A stretch of DNA of 64,000 nucleotides from Thermomicrobiales bacterium (GTDB taxonomy: Bacteria; Chloroflexota; Chloroflexia; Thermomicrobiales; CADCWN01). The DNA lies in the NCBI GenBank assembly GCA_030446685.1, contig JAUJMV010000023.1, positions 54,755 through 118,754 on the forward strand, in the 5' to 3' direction. The translations under genes were made by a program, and so were the position numbers. The notes under the pieces were generated by a model. The model searched no databases, had not been told where the DNA came from, and was given only the letters and a program-made list of their open reading frames with translations. Below, piece after piece: positions 36,839 through 44,864 of this stretch (within the stretch, counting starts at the first letter, position 1; every line of letters begins with the position of its first letter).

Positions 36839-38686
36839 CTACTGCCCCTTGAGGGCCTCCTCGTACTCCCGGCGGATCTGGTCGCCGCCGCGGCTGCGCC
36901 AGTCGCGGATGTAGGCGTCGAGGCCGCTCAGCGGCTCGCGCCCGGTGACGAAGGCGGCGAGCCGGTCGTTGCCCAACTGCGTCAGCTCGCTGCCCTTGGC
37001 CACTTCGGTCGGCGAGAAGAGCCCCTCGACCGGGTTGCCGACGCCGATCGCGAGCAGCTCCCGGTAGAGGCCCTGCATGGCCGGCGCGAGGTTCGGCTCC
37101 TCCGCATAGTAGAAGACCGGCGGGTTGTTGCTGAGGTTGGGCAGGTCGCCGATCTCCCGCGTGCCCAGCTCGGTCCGCCCGCGCGTGCCGTCGGGGCGCA
37201 GGGTGTGGTGGACCCCCTCCAGCCCGTACTGCTTGAAGATCCACTCCTCGCTGCCGAAGGGCGCGGCGTACCAGTCGAGGACGCGCAGCAACTCCTTGAC
37301 CCGCTCGCGGTCCCGCCCCACCCGGCTGGGGATCGCCGCGAAACCGCTGAAGCCCGACCCGGTGTGGGCGACCCCCTTGCCGCCGTCGTGGCCGGGCGGG
37401 GGCAGGCCGATCACGTCCGCGGCCGGGTTGACCAGCCGCGCCCCCGCGCGCCTGCCGGTCACCGCGGTGAAGGCCCCGTGGAAGCCGGCGAACTGGCCGG
37501 CGTCGAAGCCGGTGCGCGACTGCGCGACGGTCATCGTCGGGGTCTCCGGGTGATAGGCGCCCGCCTCCCACACGCCGCGGGCGAAGGCGACCGCCGCCTT
37601 GTGTTCCGCCGTCTCGATCGTGTTGGTCAGGCTGCCGTCGGGGTTGCGCCGCCAGCCGTTGGGCGCGCGGAACATCTGCTGCATGAAGCCGAAGCTGAAC
37701 TGGTTCGCCGCCTGGCCGAGGCCGTAGGTGTCCGCGCGGCCGTTGCCGTCCGGGTCGCCCTTGGTCACCGCGACCAGCAGCTGGAGCATCTCGGCCGCGT
37801 TCCGCGGCTGGGTCATCCCGACTTTCTCCATCCAGTCCCGGCGGAAGACGAGGACGGTGCCGCTGAGGGTGGGCCGGGGGACGCCGTAGATCTTCTTGTC
37901 GATCGCCACGTTCTTCCACAGTTGGGGCGGGAAGGCGGCGAGGTTGGGGTACTCCTTGAGCGCGTCGCCGGTCAGGTAAGGGGTCAGGTCGGTGAAGGCC
38001 CCCTGCTGGAGCGTCCGGTTCTGCGCGGCCCCGCGCGGATCGGTCGGCAGCAGCCAGCAGAGATCGGGGAACTCGCCGCCGGCGGTGAGGGTCGCGAATT
38101 TCTCCCCCCAGGACGAGGTCGGCGCCCAGGTCGGCTCGATCGTCGCGCCGACCCGCCGCTCCAGCTCCTGCCAGTAACGGTTCTCGGCGCGCCCCGGCAC
38201 CGGCGCCGTCTCCTGGATCTGGAAGGTGGTCACCCGCCCGCCCCCGGCGGGCGCGGCGGCGACCGACTTGAAGGGGATTGGGGGCTTCAGGTAGGCGTCC
38301 GGCACGTTCGGGTCCCCGCCGGGGATCGTGCCGTCCACAGCGACCGGACTGCCGGCCGCCGTCGCGCGCGCCCCGCCCGCGCGCGTCGTCGTCGCCGTCG
38401 CGCGCGCGGCCCCGGTCGTCACCGACGCGGTCGTCGTCGTTGCCCGCGCCGCGGGCGTTGTGCCGGTCGCCGGCAGACTCACCGCCCCGCTCGTCGCGGC
38501 CGGGGTGCTCCCGCCGCCGGTCGCCGGCGTGCTGCTCGCGCCGCCGCAGGCGGCCAGCGCGGCGACGCCCGCCATGCCGAGCGCCGCGCGCAGCGCCGCG
38601 CGGCGGCTGTAGGTGCGGGGCGACGGCGTCTCGCGCCGGGCATCCTGCCGATCCGCCGATCCCGTCCCGCTCTCACCCGCGCCCAT
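36839..38686 (-). CDS. Extracellular solute-binding lipoprotein, family 1 (carbohydrate ABC importer component)
   Basis: A 615-aa paralogue of the binding protein at 28820. It has the same plan: a signal and lipobox 'SRRAALRAALGMAGVAALAAC', an Ala/Thr/Val-rich linker, then a binding domain with 'NRYWQELERRVGATIEPTWA' (the paralogue has 'NRYWQELEKRLGVTLEPTIA'), 'NDPDGNGRADTYG'-type repeats and the terminal 'DWRSRGGDQIRREYEEALKG'. The start at 38686 has AGGAGGGG upstream. It is encoded between gntR and three sulfatases, so its ligand is plausibly a sulfated oligosaccharide. No permeases or ATPase are linked. Confidence 0.9.
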   Translation of the reverse strand: MGAGESGTGSADRQDARRETPSPRTYSRRAALRAALGMAGVAALAACGGASSTPATGGGSTPAATSGAVSLPATGTTPAARATTTTASVTTGAARATATTTRAGGARATAAGSPVAVDGTIPGGDPNVPDAYLKPPIPFKSVAAAPAGGGRVTTFQIQETAPVPGRAENRYWQELERRVGATIEPTWAPTSSWGEKFATLTAGGEFPDLCWLLPTDPRGAAQNRTLQQGAFTDLTPYLTGDALKEYPNLAAFPPQLWKNVAIDKKIYGVPRPTLSGTVLVFRRDWMEKVGMTQPRNAAEMLQLLVAVTKGDPDGNGRADTYGLGQAANQFSFGFMQQMFRAPNGWRRNPDGSLTNTIETAEHKAAVAFARGVWEAGAYHPETPTMTVAQSRTGFDAGQFAGFHGAFTAVTGRRAGARLVNPAADVIGLPPPGHDGGKGVAHTGSGFSGFAAIPSRVGRDRERVKELLRVLDWYAAPFGSEEWIFKQYGLEGVHHTLRPDGTRGRTELGTREIGDLPNLSNNPPVFYYAEEPNLAPAMQGLYRELLAIGVGNPVEGLFSPTEVAKGSELTQLGNDRLAAFVTGREPLSGLDAYIRDWRSRGGDQIRREYEEALKGQ

Positions 38687-38804
38687 GGCTGTGCCCCTCC
38701 TGTACCGCCGCAAGGCCGGGCCTCCCATACGGCGACTGCGCACGGTCATCCCTCCGGCCCCGCCGGCCACTGCGGCAGGCCGTCATGGTCCGGCGGGGCC
38801 GTCG

Positions 38805-39537
38805 CTACGAGAGTCTTCCTCCCGCGGGGTGCGCCGCCTGGACCTCGCGCACGACCCCGGCGGTGTAGCGCACATGGTCCCGCATCGCCACCGCCGCGTC
38901 GTCCGCCGCCCCGGCCGCGATCGCCTCGGCGATGCGCCGATGCTGGTCCACCGCGACCGCCAGCGATCCGGGCTGCCGGGCGATCAACTCGACCACCGCG
39001 TGCTGCATCTCGCGCACCGCATCCAACGCCACGCTGAGGTACGGGTTGCCGGCCGCCTCGAGGATGGCGGCGTGGAAAACCTGGTCGGCGACCGCGAAGG
39101 CCGCGAAGTTGCCCCCGCCACGCGCCGCCGTCTCGGTGTCCGCCGCCGTCTGGCGGATACCCGCCAACTGGTCCGACGAACGGCGCTCTGTCGCCAACCG
39201 GACGGCCTGCGTTTCGAGCCCTTCCCGAAAGGTGAAGAGGTGCTCCCACCGACCGCTCGTCCGGGGTGACCGAGAGGGTCAGCGCGCGGGAGACGACCGG
39301 GACGGGGTTGTGGCGGACGTAGATGCCGCTCCCCTGCCGGGCCTCGATCAGCCCCATCGCCCCCAGGACGCGCATCGCGTCCCGCACGGTGGCGCGGCTG
39401 ACCCCGAACGCGCGCCCCAACTCGCGCTCGGTCGGCAGCTTCTGCCCGTGGCCGAACTCCCCCCGCAGGATGCCGTCCTGGATCTGCTGGACGATCTGCT
39501 CGTAGCTCCGGCTCACGGTGACCGCCGCGAATGGCAT
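38805..39537 (-). pseudogene. GntR-family (FadR/FCD type) transcriptional regulator, one frameshift
   Basis: The N-terminal winged helix-turn-helix is intact: 'EQIVQQIQDGILRGEFGHGQ', 'LPTERELGRAFGVSRATVRD' and 'LIEARQGSGIYV'. The all-helical FCD ligand domain ('FREGLETQAVRLATERR', 'FHAAILEAAGNPYLSVAL', 'HRRIAEAIAAGAADDAAVAM') is in another frame, joined by a one-base change near 39253. The start 'MPFAAVTVSRSYE' at 39537 has AAAGGA upstream. Reconstructed length is about 244 aa, typical of FadR-like regulators that sense organic or sugar acids. Its own promoter and that of the sulfatase upstream share an operator-like site, suggesting autoregulation and control of the sulfatase operon. The break is not in a long homopolymer, so real inactivation is possible. 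Confidence 0.85.
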
Positions 39538-39562
39538 AGGTTCCTTTCGCCAGGTTATCAAC

Positions 39563-39613
39563 TTGTCAGGCCAATCTCGGGACCATGATAGCTGGCGGGA
39601 GCGCCCTTGTCAA
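39563..39613 (-). promoter_or_regulatory. gntR promoter with GntR/FadR-type operator-like site
   Basis: On the minus strand TTGACA (39608-39613), 17 bp, then TATCAT (39585-39590). Just downstream lies 'ACTTGTCAGGCCAAT' (plus-strand reading), close to the FadR-group consensus TNGTNNNACNA. It matches the sulfatase promoter site at 41238 except for two bases. Confidence 0.7.
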
Positions 39614-39771
39614 GGCGCGCTTGTACCACTCGCCCAACCGGCCCCGCCCGGGTCTGGCCGTTCGCACACCCGCCGCCCAGCGCGCGACGCCACCATGGCC
39701 GGGTAGGCGCCTCGTCCGAATGGGTCGCCACAGGCCCGAGGGCGCGCGGGAGGCGGCGATCGGCGGCGCCC

Positions 39772-41172
39772 TCAGCGCGCGGCGGGGGCGTCGGCGGCGG
39801 CGCTGCTGTCGGCACGGCAGCGGCGTTCGGTCGCCTCCGGGTCCTCGCCGAGTTCCGCCAGCAGGGTCGCGTGCAGCCGCCCGAGCAGCGCCGCGTACTC
39901 CGGACGCGCGGCGAGATTGGTGAACTCGCCGGGGTCGGCGTGGAGATCGTAGAGTTCCCGCTCCGGCGGGTGCCGGTCGCTGGCGGCAGTGTGGTAGACG
40001 TACTTGTACCGCCCGGCGCGCAGCATGGCGTAGCCCGACGCGATGTTGTGGGCGTAGTACTCGCTCACCGCCAGATCCTTCCAGTCATGCGCCGGGTTGT
40101 CCAGCCAGGGCAGCAGGGAGCCGCCGTCCCAGTCGTCCGGGACGGCGGCCCCACCCAGGTCGGCGATCGTCCGGACGAGGTCGACCAACGAGCAGGCCCC
40201 GACGCGTCGCTGCCCCCCGGCCCAGCGCGCGGGCCAGGAGACGATCAGCGGCACGCGGGCCGCGTGTTCGTAGACGCTGTTCTTCCACCACAGGCCGTGC
40301 TCCCCCAGATTCTCGCCGTGATCGGCGGTGTAGATCACCACCGTGTCGTCGGCCAGCGCGCTGCCGGCGAGCGCGTCGAGGACCTGGCCGACCTCGTGGT
40401 CGAGCCACTCGGTCAGGCCGTAGTAGAGCTCCCGCCCGCGCTGCACGATCGCGGGCGGGACGTCGAGCGTGCGGAAGCCGGCGCGCAGGTGCCGGTAGTT
40501 GCGGGGCTGCGCCGCCAGGTGCCCCTCCGGGATGACGGGCGGCGGGACCCGGCCCTCGTAGCGCCGCCAGTAGTCCTCGGGGACGATCAGCGGGAAGTGG
40601 GGCGCGAGGTAGCCGGCGAAGAGGAAGAACGGGCGCTCGTCGGGATCGCGGTTGCGCAGGAAGCTGACGACGCCGGCGGTGACGCCGCGGTCCTTCCGCA
40701 GCACCGGGCTGTCGTCGCCGGGGTGGAAGTCGTCGAAACGCTCGGACAGGCCGCCCGGCGAGGCGAAGTCGTCGGGCTCGCGCCGGGCGGTCCGGCCGTG
40801 CTTGGTGTGGTTGTTGTAGTTGCCGCCGATCTCGGTGAACCCGTAGCGGCGGTCGTGGGCGTAGTGCTGCTTGCCGCAGAGGAACGAGGCGTAGCCCGCC
40901 GCGTTCATGGCGCGCGGCAGCGACGGGTAGTCCGGGCGGGGCAGCTCGGCGTGGTTGTGCCAGGCGCCGATCCGGGAGATGTACTTGCCGGCGGTGAAGG
41001 AGAGGCGCGACGGCACGCAGAGGGGCGAGTTGCAGTACGCCCCCTCGAAGGTCACGCCGGCCCCGGCCAACCGGTCGAGGTTGGGGGTGCGGACGAGCGC
41101 GTTCCCGTAGGGGCCGGCGACGGCCGGGTCGTGCTCGTCGGCCATGATCACCAGGATGTTCGGCTGCCGCAT
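39772..41172 (-). CDS. Type I (formylglycine) sulfatase
   Basis: A 466-aa sulfatase with 'ILVIMADEHDPAVAGPYGN', the formylglycine motif 'CVPSR' in 'NSPLCVPSRLSFTAGKY', 'FLCGKQHYAHD', 'FFLFAGYLAPHFPL' and 'VIYTADHGENLGEHGLWWK'. The C-terminal subdomain has 'YKYVYHTAASDRHPPERELY'. It resembles the choline-sulfatase-like or heparan-type sulfatase groups, but the substrate cannot be set. The ATG at 41172 with GAGGAGG upstream is chosen over 41337, which would extend across a strong promoter. It is the first gene of the GntR-linked operon and has its own promoter (41257-41285). Confidence 0.93.
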   Translation of the reverse strand: MRQPNILVIMADEHDPAVAGPYGNALVRTPNLDRLAGAGVTFEGAYCNSPLCVPSRLSFTAGKYISRIGAWHNHAELPRPDYPSLPRAMNAAGYASFLCGKQHYAHDRRYGFTEIGGNYNNHTKHGRTARREPDDFASPGGLSERFDDFHPGDDSPVLRKDRGVTAGVVSFLRNRDPDERPFFLFAGYLAPHFPLIVPEDYWRRYEGRVPPPVIPEGHLAAQPRNYRHLRAGFRTLDVPPAIVQRGRELYYGLTEWLDHEVGQVLDALAGSALADDTVVIYTADHGENLGEHGLWWKNSVYEHAARVPLIVSWPARWAGGQRRVGACSLVDLVRTIADLGGAAVPDDWDGGSLLPWLDNPAHDWKDLAVSEYYAHNIASGYAMLRAGRYKYVYHTAASDRHPPERELYDLHADPGEFTNLAARPEYAALLGRLHATLLAELGEDPEATERRCRADSSAAADAPAAR

Positions 41173-41237
41173 GGTCTGCCTCCTCAACGGCCGGGAGGGC
41201 CGGTTCCACCCCGATCGCGGCGGGCGGATGGGCCTAC

Positions 41238-41285
41238 TTGTCATACCAATCCGCGGATTGTATAGTGCCCCTGGCATGCTGTCAA
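41238..41285 (-). promoter_or_regulatory. Sulfatase operon promoter with overlapping operator-like sites
   Basis: On the minus strand TTGACA (41280-41285), 17 bp, then TACAAT (41257-41262), close to the sigma-70 consensus. Over the start-site region lie TTGTCATACCA (41238-41248), an exact TNGTNNNACNA match, and the perfect 14-bp palindrome CAATCCGCGGATTG (41247-41260). Confidence 0.75.
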
Positions 41286-41360
41286 CGTCTTGCCGGGGGA
41301 GTCCACCGGGGTCGGACTTCCTCGCTGGCGCCATCACCGGGCGGAAGGAGCATGAGCGCG

Positions 41361-41580
41361 ATGCCGACGGCGGACGGGAGCATTCAGGCCATCCCCACCA
41401 TCCACGCCACGACGCGCTGGTCGCCGCCGCCCTGGGCGATCCTTCAGCGCGAGGTCTTCGACGCGCTCGACCGGGCCGCGCCCGCCTTCGTCGCGCGCTA
41501 CGCCCGCCCCGATGGCACGCTGATCTGGCGCGAGCAATGGCCGGGGATGGACGGCTCGGACGGCCCCTACGAGGGGTTCC
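41361..41580 (+). pseudogene. N-terminal fragment of an uncharacterised protein, cut by a transposase fragment
   Basis: The reading starts 'MPTADGSIQAIPTIHATT' at 41361 with AAGGAG 10 nt upstream. It continues 'VFDALDRAAPAFVARYARPD' and 'GTLIWREQWPGMDGSDGPYE' and then runs straight into antisense transposase sequence at about 41580. It is divergent from the sulfatase operon and shares its regulatory region. It may be the start of the same protein type whose C-terminal part lies at 5928-6950; that link is from recalled family resemblance, not an alignment. Confidence 0.55.
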
Positions 41581-42024
41581 TCCCGCGCGGACGCGGTAGC
41601 CGCGCGTTCGCCCTGTACCGCTGGATCGTGCGCTTGCTCAGGCGAATGTTGAGCTTCAGCAGTTCCCCGCGGATGCGGTCGGCGCCCCACAGGCCGTTCT
41701 CGGTCGCCATCTGCTCGATCGGTGCGATCGTCTGTGCCGGGAGGGGGATGTGGCAGCCCGTCGCCGCACCTGCCGCCGCCAGACGAGCCGGAACCCCGCG
41801 CGATGCCAGCGCAGCACGGTGGCGGGCTGCGCGAGCAGGAGGGCGTTGGCCCGGGTAGGCAGTCGACCGGCAAGCAGGACGAGCACGCGGCGATCGGTGG
41901 GCGTGAACTGCGGCCGCGGCGCGGTCCGGCCGAGGACGATGAGCTGCTGGCGCAACAGCGCGTTCTCCAGCAACAACTCGGTCCTGCTCCGCGCCACGTC
42001 GCGCAGCGCCCGGGCGATCGGCAC
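41580..42024 (-). pseudogene. Integrase-core transposase, N-terminal fragment
   Basis: 'MPIARALRDVARSRTELLLE' and 'ENALLRQQLIVLGRTAPRPQ' start the fragment. After a frame change it continues 'TENGLWGADRIRGELLKLNI'-like residues and 'SKRTIQRYRANARLPRPRG'. This matches about the first 170 residues of the transposase at 6982-8037. The catalytic core is missing: the sequence stops at the join with the gene fragment at 41580. Confidence 0.65.
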
Positions 42025-42032
42025 GGGCGGGG

Positions 42033-42611
42033 ATGGCCTGGCCCGGCGCGAAAGGCGCCGCTGGACTTGTGCCGGCTACGTTCGGCCATCCGGGGCTACC
42101 GAACCCGGCACCGTCGAGCTACCGGCGCCACCGGGAACTACTGGGTCGGTGGGCCGGATGGCCGAACCTCGCCCGGCTCGCCGCCGCGTTGCGGCCGGAG
42201 CCCGGTTTCCCACGAGGTCCGGCAGGCCTCGTGCATGAATACTACCGTGAGGCGGCATAGCGGCTGACGTATTGATGGCTGTCGCTCCCGGGATTGCCGC
42301 ATACTCGTCAGGCTGATCCTCGCCAACTCCTCGTCCGTCAACTCGCGCAGGTGCAACGCCATACGGCCCCTCCTCGCAGCAAGGCCACGATTCTCCACCC
42401 GCCACTGCGCCGCCGGCGGATGCACCACCTGGTTGTGATCGCTGAACTTCGCGGCTAATATGGGCCGGATGGCCGGTACGGCAAAGCCGCGGCCGCGGCT
42501 GGTAGAGATAGACCAGGCGAACTCGGCCCGTGGACGGGGTCTCCAGCCGACACAAAGGCGGCCGGGCCGAGGGCTGATGGCTGATGGCTGATCGTTGGAG
42601 GAGGCGCCGCC
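42033..42611. other. Rearranged intergenic DNA with fragments
   Basis: A plus-strand frame 42033-42260 ends 'AALRPEPGFPRGPAGLVHEY' and could be a gene end I do not recognise. On the minus strand, 'MALHLRELTDEELARI' from 42362, with GAGGAGGGG upstream, resembles the start of another IS630-type transposase but diverges after 16 residues. At 42415-42428 there is a 14-bp match (GGCGGATGCACCAC) to the MITE ends. Confidence 0.35.
42572..42592. repeat. Three tandem copies of the heptamer GGCTGAT
   Basis: Three perfect 7-bp units lie directly upstream of the ribosome-binding site of the alcohol dehydrogenase-like gene. The same unit length is used by the inverted arrays at 52.8-56.9 kb, but no opposite arm is visible here. 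Confidence 0.8.
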
Positions 42612-43889
42612 GTGCCACGCGAGACGATCTTCACGATGGACGCGTCGAGCATCAAGTACGGGCCAGGGGGCGACCCGCGAGATCGGGCACGACATGAAGC
42701 GACTGGGCGCCAGCCGGGTGATGGTGGTGACCGACCCGGGCCTGGCGACGGGCGAACCGGTGACGGTCGCGCTTGACGCCCTCCGCGCGGCGGGCATCGA
42801 CGCCGTGCTCTTCGACCAGGTGCAGGTCGAGCCGACGGACGTCTCCTTCAAGGACGCCATCCGGTTCGCGACCGAGGGCCGCTTCGACGGTTACGTCGCC
42901 GTCGGCGGCGGGTCGAGCATGGACACGGCCAAGGCGGCCAACCTCTACGCCACCTACCCGGCCCCCTTCCTGACCTACGTCAACCCGCCGATCGGCGAAG
43001 GGCACCCCGTCCCGGGGCCGCTCACGCCGCTGATCGCCGTGCCGACTACTGCCGGGACCGGCAGTGAGACGACCGGCGTGGCCATCTTCGACCTCCTCGA
43101 GATGCACGCCAAGACGGGCATCGCCCACCGCGCCCTGCGGCCGGCGTTGGGCATCGTCGATCCTGAGAACACGCGGACGCTGCCCCCACTGGTGGCGGCC
43201 TGCTCGGGGCTGGACGTGTTGAGCCACGCGATCGAGTCGTTCACCGCGTTGCCGTTCGACCAGCGCGAGGCGCCCGCCGAGCCCGGCCTGCGCCCGGCCT
43301 ACCAGGGTGCCAACCCGATCAGCGACATCTGGGCGGCCCAAGCGATCCGCATGGTGTCGCGGTACATTGCCCGCGCCAGCCGAGACCTCGGCGATGACGA
43401 GGCGCGCGGCCAGATGCTGCTGGCTGCCACCTTCGCCGGCATCGGCTTCGGCAACGCTGGCGTCCACCTGCCGCACGGGATGTCCTACCCGGTGGCCGGC
43501 ATGGTACGCGACTTCCGGCCGGCGGGCTACGACGTCGACCATCCCCTCATCCCGCACGGCATGTCGGTCATCCTCAACGCGCCGGCCGTCTTCCGCTGGA
43601 CCGCCGAGGCGGCCCCGCGGCGCCACCTGGAGGCCGCCAGACTCATGGGCGCCGACGTCTCCGGCGCTAGCCCCGAGGACGCGGGCGAGGTGCTCGCCGG
43701 GGCGATCATCGGGCTGATGCGCGAGCTCGACATGCCCGGCGGGCTGCGGGGGTGGGCTACGGCCCCGAGGACGTCGACCGGCTGGTCGAGGGGACGCTGC
43801 CGCAGCACCGCGTCACCAAGCTCTCGCCGCGCCCGGCCGGCCCCGAGGAGCTGCGGCAGCTCTTCCTGGACGCCATGGCCTACTGGTAG
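42612..43889 (+). pseudogene. Iron-containing alcohol dehydrogenase, hydroxyacid-oxoacid transhydrogenase-like, two frameshifts
   Basis: A group III alcohol dehydrogenase. The GTG start at 42612 ('PRETIFTMDASSIKYGPGG', GGAGGAGG upstream) is followed by a frame change at a G5 run near 42667. The main part then reads 'GYVAVGGGSSMDTAKAANLY', 'IAVPTTAGTGSETTGVAIF', the metal-binding 'LDVLSHAIESF' and 'GNAGVHLPHGMSYPVAG'. A second frame change at a G5 run near 43752 precedes the ending 'GYGPEDVDRLVEGTLPQ...LFLDAMAYW'. The start motif and 'HAIES/GVHLPHG' pattern match ADHFE1-type transhydrogenases, which couple oxidation of 4-hydroxybutyrate or similar hydroxyacids to reduction of a 2-keto acid. 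Both breaks lie in homopolymers, so the gene may really be intact. Confidence 0.85.
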
Positions 43890-43895
43890 CCCCCG

Positions 43896-44330
43896 CGCGG
43901 GCCGGCGCCGACCCGCGAGCAGGCGATGGCGCTGATGCGCACCTCGTTGACCACCGTCGTGCGCGAATGGGCGGATTTCTCGGCCGGCGTCTTCGACACG
44001 AGGGGCCAGCTGATCGCCCAGGCGGAGCGGGCGATGCGCGTCGCGATCGCAGCAGGTCCCGGACGGCCGTTACGGGCACACCGGCTACCGCGACCGCTTC
44101 GACGCCCCATTGAAGCTGCAGGTGACGATCACCAAGCGAGGCGACGCGATGCACGTCGACTGGGGCCGGCACCGATGGCCGAGACGCGCGCGCGGCGATC
44201 AACGTCGTCCTCGACGTACCGCCCCCCTACCAGGGTCGAGCTAGCGAATGCTCCCACGCCTACGTGATCCCTCTGCGGACGCCGAGCGCGCCGTCGACGG
44301 GGCTCGTTCCGCGAGTGCCGGTGACCGTCG
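43896..44330 (+). pseudogene. Hydantoinase B/oxoprolinase (HyuB-like) remnant
   Basis: The start of the gene survives as 'ALMRTSLTTVVREWADFSAG' and 'VFDTRGQLIAQA'. Later scraps in shifted frames, 'DAPLKLQVTITKRGDAMHVDW', 'AINVVLDVPPPYQ' and 'ECSHAYVI', correspond to segments hundreds of residues into a typical HyuB of about 550 aa. Large internal deletions and frame changes leave no function. The 3' neighbour is an intact gamma-glutamyltransferase-like gene, a plausible original operon partner because both act on gamma-glutamyl or 5-oxoproline-type compounds. Confidence 0.55.
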
Positions 44331-44864
44331 CCGCGCCCCGGGCTGCTGCCAGCAGCGGTGCAACGCGATCCCGCCCGCGCCAGGTCGCCGGGTGGCATCG
44401 TCATCGGCCACTTTCCGCCGGGCCTCATCCTCGGCGCGCTCGCCCTGGCTATCGCCGCCCGCGTGATCGCCGGAACGAGCCGTGGGGCGCCGACTACGGC
44501 GCGGGCTTCGTGGCGGACGAACGGATCGCGGACCGCGCCGAGCGGCTGGCCCGCCTGCGGGGGTGCGCTGGCTGCGCGGAGATCAACAGCGGCGATCGCC
44601 CGGGTGAACGAGCGATGATCGAGGAGAGCAACACTTCCTCGGTCGCTGGTGTTCGGCGTCGACGCCTGGGCGACGACGCGGGCACGGTCGGCGAGATGAA
44701 GGGGCGCGCTACGCCCGCGGCGAAGCGGGGTCTTCGACCCGCGCCGATTCCCAGCGCACCGGCGTCAAGGAGGCCGCCATCGTCAACCTGCAAGTGCGCC
44801 ACTGGATCGACGCCAGGCGGCGGCAGCCCGCACACCCGCGTGGCCGACCTCCTAGGAGGGCGCG
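44331..44864. other. Decayed DNA upstream of the gamma-glutamyltransferase-like gene
   Basis: Scraps such as 'GFVADERIADRAERLARLRG' (44505-44565) and 'RTGVKEAAIVNLQVRHWID' (44755-44815) look protein-like but are not assignable; they may continue the HyuB remnant. The ribosome-binding site AGGAGGG at its right end belongs to the next gene. Confidence 0.35.
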
